Made by a program: the position numbers and the translations under genes. This document shows positions 1-11,026 of a DNA stretch of 64,000 bases, piece by piece. Source of the DNA: Glutinoglossum americanum (taxonomy: Eukaryota; Ascomycota; Geoglossomycetes; Geoglossales; Geoglossaceae); the NCBI GenBank assembly GCA_020080175.1, contig JAGHQL010000013.1, positions 161,959 through 225,958 of the forward strand. Direction: 5' to 3'. Each line of letters opens with the position of its first letter. The stretch's first letter is position 1. Under the pieces are notes generated by a model. It was not told the DNA's origin and made no database searches. It saw only the letters and a program-made list of their open reading frames with translations.

Positions 1-225
1 GACGGCCTACAGTAGCTCTGAACATGAATGGCAAAATAGCAAAGCACCTTATCAGAAGATTAATTCCGATCTCGATCAAGCAAAACTATTCCCAATTACA
101 CGGGCGACTTTTGTACAACACCAACTACGGAAGCTTCCTATCTGCATATTGGCTGCCTTTCCTTCCCCATCCGTAAACACACATTCCCCACCTTTCCGCC
201 AGTCACAAAATCTCCGGTATCCTCC

Positions 226-788
226 CTAGTTGTCCTTAGAAGATGTAGATCTGGTCAGACGAAGCGTCTTGTCCGTGGCCAGCTTGTTACCCATGGAGTA
301 GATCGCCGCACTAACGGCAATGCTGCGTAGACGGTCAGTTTATTATACAACAGACTTTTCATTCTCGGGTATTAGCTGGAAGCGTGGTTGGAGAACGTAC
401 CCAAGGACGACACCTGTATAGAGAGGAAGCATGAGTAAAACCGAAAAACATAAGGCAGATGGAGAATTGTAGGGGACAACAGACCGAGAGGAATCAACTC
501 CGGTGGGATTTTCTTGAGGGTTCGAAGGCGCTGCGAGATGGTATGACCTAGCAACCCAACCCACAACCGTCAGTACCCTATTACAATACCGTCCTCCTCT
601 AATAGAACCAATATTGCCTCAAGCCTAAACTGCCAATCGCAAGAGAACGAAAGATCCTTACCGCTCTGCTCTTCCTTCTGCACAGCCAACCAACATATTA
701 GCTTCCATCCTATTTCGAGACCCCAGCGTTGGAGGCAGCCAATTCGACTTACCGGCACAGGCATCATGAACCTCCGAGACGGAAACAT
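226..788 (-). CDS. B12D/NDUFA4 (MLRQ)-like small mitochondrial membrane protein
   Basis: Joined from five exons (788-753, 677-662, 547-485, 413-401, 322-226), all introns GT-AG and in phase, giving 74 residues. The middle reads IPPELIPLGVVLG followed by a hydrophobic stretch (about residues 35-53) and a basic tail ending TDKTLRLTR. This is the pattern of the fungal B12D/NDUFA4 family, inner-membrane proteins tied to complex I or IV; animal NDUFA4 is now placed with cytochrome c oxidase. The N-terminus (MFPSRRFM) is basic, as in a mitochondrial targeting segment. Exons 2 and 4 are only 16 and 13 nt. It is divergent from COX12, with 264 bp between the two start codons, so the two may share a promoter. 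Family assignment is good; the exact complex is inference. Confidence 0.8.
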
Positions 789-1052
789 CTCAAATATTCA
801 ATAAAAGTGGCTCTTTGATATTTTCAATCAGATATCTTGCCGTGTCGTTTTTGTCGTGGTTCCGAGAAGAGCTTCGGACGAAGTGCCGATGTTGAAGCGA
901 CCATACGCACCAGCCACAATGTATCCGCCCTTTGTGGCGCACACCACGGACCTTTCGCTTCAGCATCGGTATCCTGACCTCCTCCATTCATTTCAACCAC
1001 CAATTGCGGCGATACACTTATTCTTTTGACACGGAATCTCGCAGTGAACAAG
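789..1052. promoter_or_regulatory. Shared divergent promoter of the NDUFA4-like gene and COX12
   Basis: 264 bp separate the two start codons. A CCAAT box lies at 1000-1004, on the COX12-proximal side. In fungi the HAP complex binds CCAAT and controls respiratory genes, so this site is a reasonable candidate, but it could also fall inside the COX12 leader. No clear TATA box was seen. Confidence 0.5.
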
Positions 1053-1697
1053 ATGTCTGATAGTGAGGAGCGGGAAACTAAACCATTCAAGTTCGTGACT
1101 GGTACGTATGGTTGCTGACTTTTTTTTGGGATTGCCTTTGGGAGGCTTTGGACCGAGGATGGGATGAACGATGAGCTGACTTTTGTGGTATAGCTGGTGC
1201 GTACCTTCCCCCGCGGATGGGATTGTGCAGATAGTTTTCAATTGTATGGCCGTCGAGTTGGTGGTACTAATCGGTCAATCTTGTAGGCTTCGATGCCCGC
1301 TTTCCGAACCAGAACCAGTTCGTCACGCCTTGCTGCTCATGCTCTCTAGTTATTATTGCCTCCGCTAACATTTTTATTCTAGGACGAAGCATTGCTGGCA
1401 AAACTATGTCGACTACCATAAATGCGTCCTAGCTAAGGGGGAGGACTTTGCTCCCTGCCGTCAGGTATGCGCTCTATATTAGATCACCCCCTACCTAGCA
1501 GCCAACAAGCCAACTGACCTTCTTTTTCCGCCTCCTGTAGTTCCTCCATGCCTATCGGTCTCTCTGTCCTAGTTCCTGGACTACAAGATGGGATGAACAG
1601 CGTGGTTCGCATTCTATTGGATAGGACGCTATGTGCCTTCTTTAGCTGACTTTCGAGTGTAGAAAACGGAAACTTTCCTGCGCGGTTGGACCAATAA
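1053..1697 (+). CDS. COX12: Cytochrome c oxidase subunit VIb
   Basis: Six exons (1053-1101, 1194-1196, 1287-1317, 1383-1464, 1541-1604, 1663-1697) give 87 residues, the usual size. The protein has the family core [20 protein letters not shown] and the twin motif C32-X9-C42 / C53-X10-C64, which folds in the intermembrane space through the Mia40 relay. It is a peripheral subunit of complex IV at the dimer interface. The second exon is only CTG; it restores T-A-G-F-D, close to the yeast T-V-G-F-D. Skipping it leaves the frame intact and removes one residue. All introns are GT-AG; the intron after the tiny exon has a TACTAAT branch site. Annotation as COX12 is secure; the tiny exon is the only uncertain point. 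Confidence 0.93.
1194..1196 (+). other. COX12: Probable 3-nt internal exon (CTG) of COX12
   Basis: Flanked by a 92-nt upstream intron (GTACGT donor, GCTGAC branch-like site at 1175-1180, TATAG acceptor) and a 90-nt downstream intron (GTGCGT donor, TACTAAT branch at 1265-1271, TTGTAG acceptor). Both are phase 1. The alternative is one 185-nt intron, or a twin intron removed in two steps, which would delete one alanine. Confidence 0.65.
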
Positions 1698-2091
1698 ACT
1701 GTGGGAAGTCTAGTTGTTATTGAGGACAATCAATTGAGCATCCGATTGAAACCGGTGAGGAATATGCTGGGCTGATAGATGGAGACATGGCGAGGTTATA
1801 TAGCTATAGAAATGAGATTCGATTGTGTAAACTTCATTCTATGTTCCGGATTAAAGAGCACAAAGTACATGACCGGGCTAATTCAACAAGTCTTTCCTGT
1901 CCGTCTAGTTACTGTATCCATCTAGATAGGTAAATTCCGGTGGCAACCAACCAACCCCTTGCCGCGAAGTTCTAAGAATCGAACTAACATGACTATCCTT
2001 TATAATGCTATTTCTGAAAGATGGGTCGGACTTTCAATTACTACCATATCTAGCATTCTAGTATCCCCTCATCCTTGTAGTCTTCACCAGC
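1698..2091. other. Intergenic, tail-to-tail
   Basis: 394 bp between the 3' ends of COX12 and DPL1. I see no ORF, RNA gene or repeat that can be supported. Confidence 0.6.
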
Positions 2092-3966
2092 TTATGCTTT
2101 ATACAAAGTGTCTAAAAACCCGCCTGCCAAGTCCACCACGATGCTCTTATTCGGCAAACTCCCAGCGACACCATATAGCGCAGCCGTTTCTCCTGGGGCC
2201 ACACCTTTCTTCCCCTTCCCTTGTGCCACCCTGACCCGCTCCCTCTCCTTTTCCGCTTCTACTACCTCAACCAGATCCCCGATCAGCTTGTCTGCAGCCG
2301 CCACAATGGGCAGCGTGACCGCGACATGAATTGCCGGCGGAGACTGCAATGCGTTGAGATGCCAGCCTTTGGCCGTCATAGTGTCAGCGATATCATAGAT
2401 GTTGATCGTGCCGGATGTGAATGCGATGACTGAGACAAGGGGCTTGCCGATGATCGAGAGGTCAGAGGAAAGGGTGGGTAGTTCTCTGATGGCGAGCTCA
2501 ATTTTCTTTGTAGCACCAACAATCTGATGGCAAGTAGATATATAGCCTGCTTCCCCCTGGCTCATCATGCTTGCCCAACAGCCTGCAATTAGGGCGCCTG
2601 GGCGAGATCCCGCAATGGATGGAGACGCATAGACTCCTCCGGACCAGTCCGGGGATATGAAATACTGATATGCACGGAGATCCTTTGTGCGGTAGAGCAG
2701 CACAGAGTTGCCTTTCGGTGCAAACCCGTACTTGTGCGTGTCGCAGCTAATGCTGGTAACGCCCTGTAGACGGAAATCAAACGAATCCGTTACGAAGCCA
2801 GCCTTTTCGAGGAAAGGCATTAGGAAGGATCCGAGGCAACAGTCAACGTGTAAAGGGACTTTCTTGCGGACTGCTAGGCGTGAAAGTGCCGCGATATCGT
2901 CGATTATGCCGTGGGGGAAGTTAGGAGCAGACCCGACGAGAAGAATCGTGTTAGAATTTATGAGGCGAGAGATAGAAGGGATGTGGGCTTTGTAGGAAGG
3001 AGCGGGGGTTGCGACAAGGTGAACTTGGATGCCAAAATATGAGGCTGCTTTGCGGAACGCGGGATGGGCGGTTTCCGGAATAACCCTAAGATGAAGTGTT
3101 GGCATGGGCTAATAAGAGAAACGAGAAGTGTAAAGAGGAAACTGACATTTGAGGTTCTTTGACGCCTCTCTCAGTGTAAGCTTTCTGGCGTGCACTCAAA
3201 CAAGCCATGAGAATTGACTCGGTTCCTCCACTCGTACTGACCCCGGCCGCCCCTTGGGGAGCATTGAACATTGCTAGTACCTGCCGAGTTTCTGAGTTAG
3301 CCCCCTTCTCCACCAAACAACCCTATCAAGGGGATAGACAAGTATACCATGGCTACCACTTCAGCCTCCATCTTTCTTACGCCCGGAAATACATCGGGGT
3401 GTATTGGATTCGACACAGTGAACAACCCAAAAGCCTCCGTTTGCAACTTTGTGAGATCTTTACCTCCATGATAGACAGCCCCGCTGACGCGCCCATCTTC
3501 CCACCTCGTGTGTTCCATCCCCTCAAGCTTCACCAACTCTGCCTTCACCTGTTCCTCACCCCAGCCCTCTTTTGGCAGTGACAGATACCTTGTCACATCT
3601 GGCCCTTGGGGAACTAGCTTCGCTTCAAGGTTCGAAATAGCTTGAGAGACTTGCTTCCGCACTTGAGTTCGTACACCAGGCGCGCGGAGGAAGAGACCAT
3701 AGAGAGTGCGGCGCGTGGCGACGTAGGTATCGATTATAATACCAATGATGCCGCGACCTTTTAGTTGTAGGACCGCCCGCTTTGTCCAGCGCAGAAGAAA
3801 TAAAAAGAATATGATGTTACGGATTCTATGCGACAGATTAGCTTATTTCTATGCTACTAGAAGGTTGGGTGAGATACAAATCAATATTCAGGACAAGGGC
3901 TTGCCCTTTAGCACCCACTTTCCGGACACTATTCCGCAGACTAGCAGGAACTCTGGAAGAAGCCAT
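2092..3966 (-). CDS. DPL1: Sphingosine-1-phosphate (dihydrosphingosine phosphate) lyase
   Basis: Four exons (3966-3878, 3825-3348, 3280-3147, 3085-2092) make 564 residues, the normal length. The enzyme is PLP-dependent, sits in the ER membrane, and cleaves long-chain-base phosphates into a fatty aldehyde and ethanolamine phosphate, the exit step of sphingolipid breakdown. Visible hallmarks are an N-terminal membrane segment (IIFFLFLLRW), the substrate-loop region STSGGTESI, and the cofactor lysine in SCDTHKYG near residue 350. The start at 3966 gives MASSRVPASLRN and a 52-nt first intron (GTATCT...CATAG) that restores frame into the membrane helix; intron 3 ends at CTTAG so that the exon resumes MVIPETAHP. 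It is convergent with COX12. No damage seen. Confidence 0.93.
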
Positions 3967-4788
3967 AATGTAAGTCCGCAAAAATCTTCTTGGACAGGCC
4001 CAGCCAGTGTTCAACTCCCGGGAGAAAGAAAGAAGGAGCCAGAAGAATATTCACTTTGACATGGGTTTCTATATCCTACTCGTCGTTACACATGCCCGAG
4101 GCGGCTCGAGCCGAACTCCAGGACGTCAACAACAACAACAGCTTAATTGTCCCCAAATCTATTATACTAAAGGCAATAGTGAAGACTCGGGAATGCTCGA
4201 GAGGACAGAGCGAGTGGTGGAAAAAAAAGTTTCATAAAATGTCTCGAAGTCCAAAAAGAAAGAAACCCTAACGATACTAACACCAGCCGGACCGTTACCT
4301 CTTCGGATTTAAGGAATCTCTTCGTGAGTTGAAGCTGCCAACTCACTTACGGACCGCAAGTCCCTTCCACTTAACTACCCATTCTGGGAACTACGCATCT
4401 TTGTGGACTGACCCTAGCCCTAACGCTCTTTTGTAACTGCTAGTATCATCGGTTCCCAGACTCGGTCCTTGTCTATCATACGAATACCACTCTTCACTGA
4501 GGGCAGATGCAGCCTTTGCTATTTAGCTTAGGGAAGAGAACCAATGTATAGGTTTCTATCTACTGCGTGATTTTGAGCTCTAGGAAGCTAGAGAAACAAG
4601 GGTCGGCACAATTACATTGCTGTACAAAACGAGTGTTTCCCCATTCAGAAATACTTATAGCATGTATCTCCGCGATACCAGCCTGCAATGCTTCCTGTCA
4701 CGCCTCCTAAGTAACGTGGACCTGATATCAACGCATTGTTCGACTACGTTTCCGACCCATAGCTTCTTCAGCTGGTAAACTCGCACCG
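3967..4788. other. Intergenic between DPL1 and MRPL33
   Basis: About 820 bp upstream of DPL1. A CAACAACAACAACAG run near 4128-4142 is the only local repeat noted. Plus-strand open frames here (for example 3990-4271) have no recognisable domain and look like chance. Confidence 0.5.
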
Positions 4789-5049
4789 TCACCGCGGCAT
4801 CGCTGTTTCGACATAGTACCCAGGGTCCGGCCGCCGTAGCTCATGCATCTCCTGCTTGCTCAACGCCTCCTCCACTTCTTGCACAGCAACCAGCTCCTTC
4901 ACTTTCATGATCTGACCCGCAACTTCGGTGCTCACGGGGTGAAAGACAGTCCTCATCCGTTTTCGTAGACCTAAAGCCGCTAGCACCCCTCTGGTTTTCT
5001 GTGGCAGTCCGATTGCCGACCGCATTAGAGTGATTTTAAAGAACGGCAT
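4789..5049 (-). CDS. MRPL33: Mitochondrial large-subunit ribosomal protein uL30m
   Basis: Single exon of 86 residues starting [16 protein letters not shown], with the ribosomal L30 core [15 protein letters not shown] and [12 protein letters not shown], closing at DPGYYVE. It is a component of the mitochondrial 54S subunit. The short form without a bacterial-like extension is usual in fungi. The start is the only one that leaves the conserved F-F-K-I-T-L opening at the N-terminus. It is divergent from RRP12 (301 bp between starts). Confidence 0.9.
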   Translation of the reverse strand: MPFFKITLMRSAIGLPQKTRGVLAALGLRKRMRTVFHPVSTEVAGQIMKVKELVAVQEVEEALSKQEMHELRRPDPGYYVETAMPR

Positions 5050-5350
5050 TATTTCGAGGAAAAAGGTTCAGGTGCGGCAATCGAATATGAAAGCAGTCCC
5101 TCGACGGCTGAGGACCACAGGAACTGTGTTAGCAATCTTGGCTCCTGGTGAGATGTGAAGGGTCTGCACTTTGTACCTTTACACGTGTAGTTCCCGCGTA
5201 GACCGAGTCGTCAAGGTCTTGCTTCCAACTTGTGGCTCAACAATTTCCACGTCTCAATCACGTGAAGGGAATGCCTTGGCATGCTCATATCGATACCACA
5301 AAAATTAACTTCGAAACAAAAAATTAACGAATGGACAGAATCTGGCAAAG
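5050..5350. promoter_or_regulatory. Divergent intergenic region MRPL33/RRP12
   Basis: 301 bp between a mitochondrial ribosomal protein start and a ribosome-assembly factor start. A CACGTG-type hexamer is not present, though TCACGTGA occurs at 5258-5265 (bases reading atcacgtgaag), a candidate bHLH-type E-box. No other site is claimed. Confidence 0.35.
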
Positions 5351-8300
5351 ATGGAGAGTGTATCTCTAGCCTCAAAGCTCGACAAGATTCGTTCACCCAA
5401 CCTCCAGAATCAGCGTCAGGTAACTCCAAGCCTAGTCTCTTGTCACAAGTCTAATGTTTGCTAAACCATCTTTGTCATAAAGACTGCTGTTGTCTTATCA
5501 GCTGTGGAGGATACACTGCGGGACCAAAAAACGGAATTCGCGCCCACGGCATATTTCGCAGCTGTACTTGCTCTGCTAAATCAATCCATATCAAGCTCAG
5601 CTGGAATTGTCAACAAAGACCTTGCAACATCTGTTGTTTACCTCCTTGACTTGATTACTCCATTTACGCCAGCGCCTCTCCTCCGTTCAAAGTTCTCTCA
5701 AATTCTTACTCACCTTGCGCCAGCCCTGACGCACCCAGAGGCCGAGGCACCACTTTTGAAATCCTCAATTGGCTGTTTGGAGTCTCTTCTTACCGCACAG
5801 GATTCGGCAGCATGGCAACTATCCCAATCTCAAATTGGGCCACGAAGAGCCATTGCAGGGCTCTTGAATCTAGCGGTGGACCACCGTCCAAAGGTACGGA
5901 AGCGGGCGCAAGACGCATTGACGAAGGTTCTTAAGAATCCTCCACCGAGTCCTTCTGTGGATCATCCCGCAGCGGATATGTGTGCGGAAACGTCCTTACG
6001 GAGTCTGAGCCAGCTTGCAAAGGCAACGGGTAAGAAGCAAAAGCACCGCAGCCATAAAGACGACCACCACCACGACCCAAGCCTCATACATTCGCTACAG
6101 CTGGTCAAGACTATTGCGGCTGCTTCAGGAGGTTGGCCAGCCCGCAAGATTGAACCTTTGTGCGAAGTGCTCTTAGGCATTTCAAAATCGAGCAATGAAT
6201 ATCTCGCGATGGCTGCCTTTGAGGTTTTTGAGGTCATATTTGAGGGAATGTCAGATGAGCTGTCGTCAGTCAAACTACCTAGACTGCTGGAAGTGATATC
6301 GGAAATGCGCCCATCCCAGAACGACTCCCAACTTCTGCCGCCTTGGATAGCTGTACTATCTAGGGGCTACGAGGTGTCTGCGCAAATAAACCCAGATGAG
6401 ACGTTTCTGAAGCTCCCGGAGCTCTTCGATCTTATTTCTGGCTTCCTTGAGTCCTCTTCACATAATGTTCGGGTGTCAGCTTCTGAGTGTCTAGTTTCCT
6501 TCCTGAGCAATTGCGTACCACACACGGTCCTTTTGAATCCATCAGTTTTTGATGAGAAAGTTTTTGAAAAGCTAGCGAGGTCTGCCGCAAGCTTGTTAAC
6601 TGTTAAGTACCAAGCCAGTTGGCTCGAAGTCTTTAATGTACTGGAAGCCATGTTTGATTCATTGCGGTGGAGGTCAGATCCCGTTCTCTCAGGTGTTGTG
6701 AAAACTATCGGCGAACTCCGAGGCAACGATTCTTTCAATGGCAAGAAAGAAGCTGATAGAGTTCTGGGCAAAGCCGTCCGGGCAATGGGATCTGAGATAT
6801 TCCTCAGTATCTTGCCGCTCAATCTATCAAGCCCGGGGGCTGGGCAACCAGGCCGAGTTTGGATGTTGCCCATCCTTCGAGATTATGTGGGTAATACCCA
6901 TTTGGCTCATTTCAGATCCGAGTTTGTCCCTCTTAGTGAGGTGATGTTTCAAAGAGTTATCGGCCATGGTGAGGCAGATAAAACTTTGGAGGTAAAGATA
7001 TTCGAAACCGTAATACAACAAATCTGGTCTATACTACCTGGATACTGTGACCTCCCGCTGGACCTTCCCTTGGTATGAAGTCTGGTCTATATAAATCCTA
7101 CACATCTACTGACGGAGATCCATAGGCCTTTGACCAAAGCTTTGCGGAGATGGTTTCGAACGTACTTTACAAACAGGATGATTTACGTCCTGATGTATGC
7201 AAGGCGCTTCAGACACTGGTTGATTCTAATAAGGCGATCCTGGCCTTAGAGCCTGATGATGACCTGATACTCCAAAGGCGGGTGTCTAAGGCTGATGCTA
7301 GGAGCAATATTAACCATCTGGCATCGTTTGCGGGCAACCTACTTGCGGTATTGTTTAATGTGTATAGCCAAACGCTACCGCAATATAGAGGATTCATATT
7401 GAAGTGCATCAGCGCGTACTTGAGTATTACCCCTGAAAAGGTATTACGATCTGGCCCTAATCCGGGAACAATTGGCTAATGCTAACCAACTCCAGGAACT
7501 AATGAGTACGTTTGTACGGGTTACGACAATGTTAGAATCATCTCTAGGCGAGCCAGGACAAACCCAGGCTGAAAAACAAAAGTTGAAGAAAGCTGAAGAC
7601 AAAATGCCACCAGTGAGCCACAATCTCATGGACCTCGTAATTACAATATCGATTTACCTTCCCCGGGAGAGTTTCGGGACTCTGTTCAACATCGCATCAC
7701 TTATTATCATGAAGGGGGACGATCCACAACTGCAAAAGAAGGCCTACAAACTAATTCCTAAACTCTCCGGGTCGGAGGCTGGAAAGGCTGCACTAAAGGA
7801 GCGCAGCGCTGAATTGCAACATCTGCTGATAAGTAGTGCCGAAAAAGCCTCAGCACCTTCAAGGAGGGTAGGTAGATATTAAGATTACCTAGTGTTGTAA
7901 ACGCTAACGCGTTAAATAGGATCGACTCGAGGCAATATCCCGGGTTGTAGAGTTTCTCCCGGATGCTGATCTCCACTTCATCCCTGACGTACTCTCCGAA
8001 GTCGTAATTTCTGCGAAAGAAGTCAACGAAAAAGCTCGAACTGCCGCTTTCGATCTTTTAGTTTTAATGGGGGAGAAAATGCGGCATGGTGGCGTGGTTG
8101 TCAATTCTAAGGTTGCACATATGCCTGACGATGCGCCAAGTGTTCCCGGAACTCTTGAAGAATACTTTACTATGGTGTCAGCTGGACTTGCTGGTTCAAC
8201 ACCTCATATGATAAGTGCATCTATCACAGCCCTAACTAGGATACTCTATCACTTCAGAGGTATGATATTGCGCTTTCAATTCAAAAATATGTAGCTAAGG

Positions 8301-9312
8301 TGTCTCAGAATCCCTAAAGGAAGATCTTATGACTGATATGGTCTCAACAATGGATCTCTTCCTCACTTCCAATAACCGCGAGATTGTCCGTTCGGTTCTT
8401 GGCTTTGTTAAGGTTTCGGTCATCTCTTTGCCACCCGAGATGATGTTGCCTAGACTGAAAACCCTTATCCCAAATCTTATGGGTTGGTCGCATGAACATA
8501 AGGCTCATTTCAAAGCAAAGGTCAAGCATATATTGGAACGAATGATACGCAGGTTTGGACACGAGATTGTGGAGCGGAATACCCCTGATGACGATAAGAA
8601 GCTGATTGTCAATATTCGCAAGACCAGGGACAGGCGAAAGCGGAAGAAGGAAGCTGGAGGGGACGAGGAAATAGAGGGAGATGCACCTAAAAAGCGGGCA
8701 AGTAAATTCGAAACTGAGTTCGATGAAGCTATTTATGGGAGCGAGAGTGAAGATGGCTCTGACATCTCAGATGACGAAATCATGGGGAAGAAGACTAAAG
8801 CCGGGAAGGCGAAGAAGGGGGAGACATTCATTATGGAGGATGACGAACCACTGGATCTGCTTGATCGGAAGGCATTAGCAAATATCTCTACGACAAGACC
8901 GCAAAAGGTCAAGCAACCTCGCCGCAACATGTCAGCGAAGACAAACGAAGATGGCAAATTGGTGCTCGGAGTGGAATCGAGCGATGATGACGCCGTAATG
9001 ATGGACATCAGCTCTGAAATTAAAAAAGACGAAGATACTCTTGGAGGTATCAATGCCTATATAGATGCTATCAAAGGCAAAGACGCAGTGCAAAGAGGCC
9101 AACGTGGCAGACTGAAGTTCAGCAACAAACGAAGTAAAGGGGGCGACGGTGGTGATGAGATGGAGGTAGATGAGGAGGAAGTAGTACAGAAGCTGAAGGC
9201 GAAGCAGGAGACTAATGGGAAAGGATTACCGAAACGGAGAGGATTGGGGATGAGTAAGGTAAAAGGTGGTAGGGTGCAGAAGAGCCCTAGAGGAAAGTTC
9301 GGGAGGCGTTAG
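5351..9312 (+). CDS. RRP12: Ribosomal RNA processing protein Rrp12 (NUC173 family)
   Basis: Six exons (5351-5419, 5483-7072, 7126-7440, 7496-7867, 7920-8259, 8309-9312), phases consistent, total 1229 residues. Rrp12 is a HEAT-repeat protein that helps export and mature both ribosomal subunits and binds pre-40S particles and Ran. The N-terminal two-thirds is an alpha-helical repeat array with the NUC173 region; the C-terminal third is highly charged (acidic runs around SESEDGSDISDDE, basic KKRASKF and a K/R-rich end ending SPRGKFGRR), typical of the family. The start ATG at 5351 opens MESVSLASKLDKIRS, a short exon spliced to TAVVLSAVEDTLR. It is head-to-head with MRPL33. Confidence 0.92.
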
Positions 9313-9652
9313 ACTGTATGATTATAGGGGCATGCATACCATTACGCTTCGCAATGTTTGTAATGACCAATGAATTAACCGTGAGGAGTCTAGAGTCTAG
9401 TTGGATCCAATACTACGTGCCTAGGAGAGTAGATTGAAGTCCTGCTGCTCTTAAGTGGTGCTATTTTTCGTGACACTACGGCGGAGCATTCTGTCGGGCA
9501 TGCTTTTCTAGGCTGACTTGTCAATGTCAACAACCACAACATGCCCCCACGGTTGATCTGGATCAACTCCGTGACATTGAAACGGATCCACCACCAAATA
9601 TCTATATCTACAGCTAAACTCACTAGGAGCCCATCACCCCAACCACTCGGCC
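9313..9652. other. Intergenic RRP12-NRK1
   Basis: 340 bp; 3' end of RRP12 and promoter of NRK1. CTCCGTGACATTG is near the end; nothing else supported. Confidence 0.5.
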
Positions 9653-10493
9653 ATGACTACTACTCCACCCCCACCCCATAAGGCAATCATAATCGGTATA
9701 AGCGGCTGCTCCTCCAGCGGCAAAACGACCCTCTCCCGCCTCCTCCGCTCCATATTCCCGAACACGCACATCCTCCACCAAGACGACTTCTTCCTCCCAG
9801 ACTCCCAGTAAATATCCCCACTTCCCCCCAAAAAACCCCTGCAACCCACATGCTAACTGATATAGCTAATCGCATCATATATACAGGATTCCCATCCGAA
9901 ATGGATACCAAGACTGGGATTGCGCGGAGAGCCTAGACCTCGTGGCTCTGAGGGACGCCCTGGTGTACATCACCGAGAACGGCGAGATGCCTCCTAGCCT
10001 AGTCTCGATGGAAGACCAGAACGAGGCCGGTCCGTCCGGCGTTCCAGACCCAACGATAGCCCGTCTGCACTCTCACGTCCACAGTCGCCTCCCAACCCCC
10101 ACCCCGCCAATCTTCCTCCTCGATGGCTTCCTCCTCTACCCCCCCCACCTCAACCCCCCACTGCTTCCCCACCTCCACACCAAAATCTTCCTCCTAACCA
10201 CCCTCACCACTCTCCTCGCGCGCCGCGCAAACCGCACAGGATACGTGACGCTGGAGGGGTTTTGGGAGGATCCTGAGGGGTATGTAGAGAGGGTTGTGTG
10301 GGTGAACTATGTTAGGGATCATGGGTTTTTGGTTGGGGAGGGGGGCGAGGTGAGGAGGGAGGTAGCGGAGGGATTGGGGGTTAGGGTTCAGAAGGAGGGG
10401 GGGTGGCGGATGGAGGAGGTGTTGGAGTGGGCAGTTGGGGAGATTTTAGAGGGGTTAGGAGCTGGTAAGGAAGGAGAGGTAGAGGGGAGCTGA
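9653..10493 (+). CDS. NRK1: Nicotinamide riboside kinase
   Basis: Two exons (9653-9807, 9887-10493) give 253 residues. The P-loop GISGCSSSGKT sits at residues 15-25, followed by ILHQDDFF, the acceptor-side aspartate region of the NRK/uridine kinase fold, and NGYQDWDCAESLD. The enzyme phosphorylates nicotinamide riboside to NMN in NAD salvage. The second half shows strong strand composition bias (C-rich then G-rich, 10080-10480), with a long glycine/glutamate-rich C-terminus (GEGGEVRREVAEG). The start ATG is the first in frame, and the 79-nt intron has a TGCTAACTG branch site. Family assignment is firm. Confidence 0.9.
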
Positions 10494-11026
10494 TTGATGG
10501 ACGGGATGGATTGTTGTCTAGGAGGATGGACGAGTGTCCCTTTTGTTGGGTTACGTCTTAAGCTTGCCGGTTAGGTTGGGGCTATTCGCGGCGTTCACAT
10601 AGCATTCCAGGTAGGTCTTCTACTTCATATACCACTTGTAGTTGAATAGAATGCCGCCAATACTTTAAATATAAAGAATGCCCCCAAAATTCACCCAGAA
10701 TCTTTCCTGTCATGGCCCCTTTCAACCAGCGAGTCTGAAAAAAATGTGTCCAGTTTTTATTATTGAGAAAACAGAAATGGACTATTAAACCTCCCGATGA
10801 AAACTCGAAAAGCCAGGATTCCCATGCATACCTGTCACCATATCCAACGGAATGGCTAGTTCGTGCTAACCACGTGTGTATCCTTAGATCAAAAGTGAGA
10901 GGACTGAGTTGGTCTCCCAGAATAAAATACCAAAGGGACCGAAGAATTCTTCTGGAGAAGAGATTACCATTATGCCATGGAGCCCGCAAGGACTTCGGGA
11001 TCAGCTTGATTTCCGCTTTTGCCCCA

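Noticed and set aside
5962-6873. Minus-strand ORFs of 103 and 168 codons inside RRP12
   Set aside because: They are antisense shadows of a conserved coding exon.
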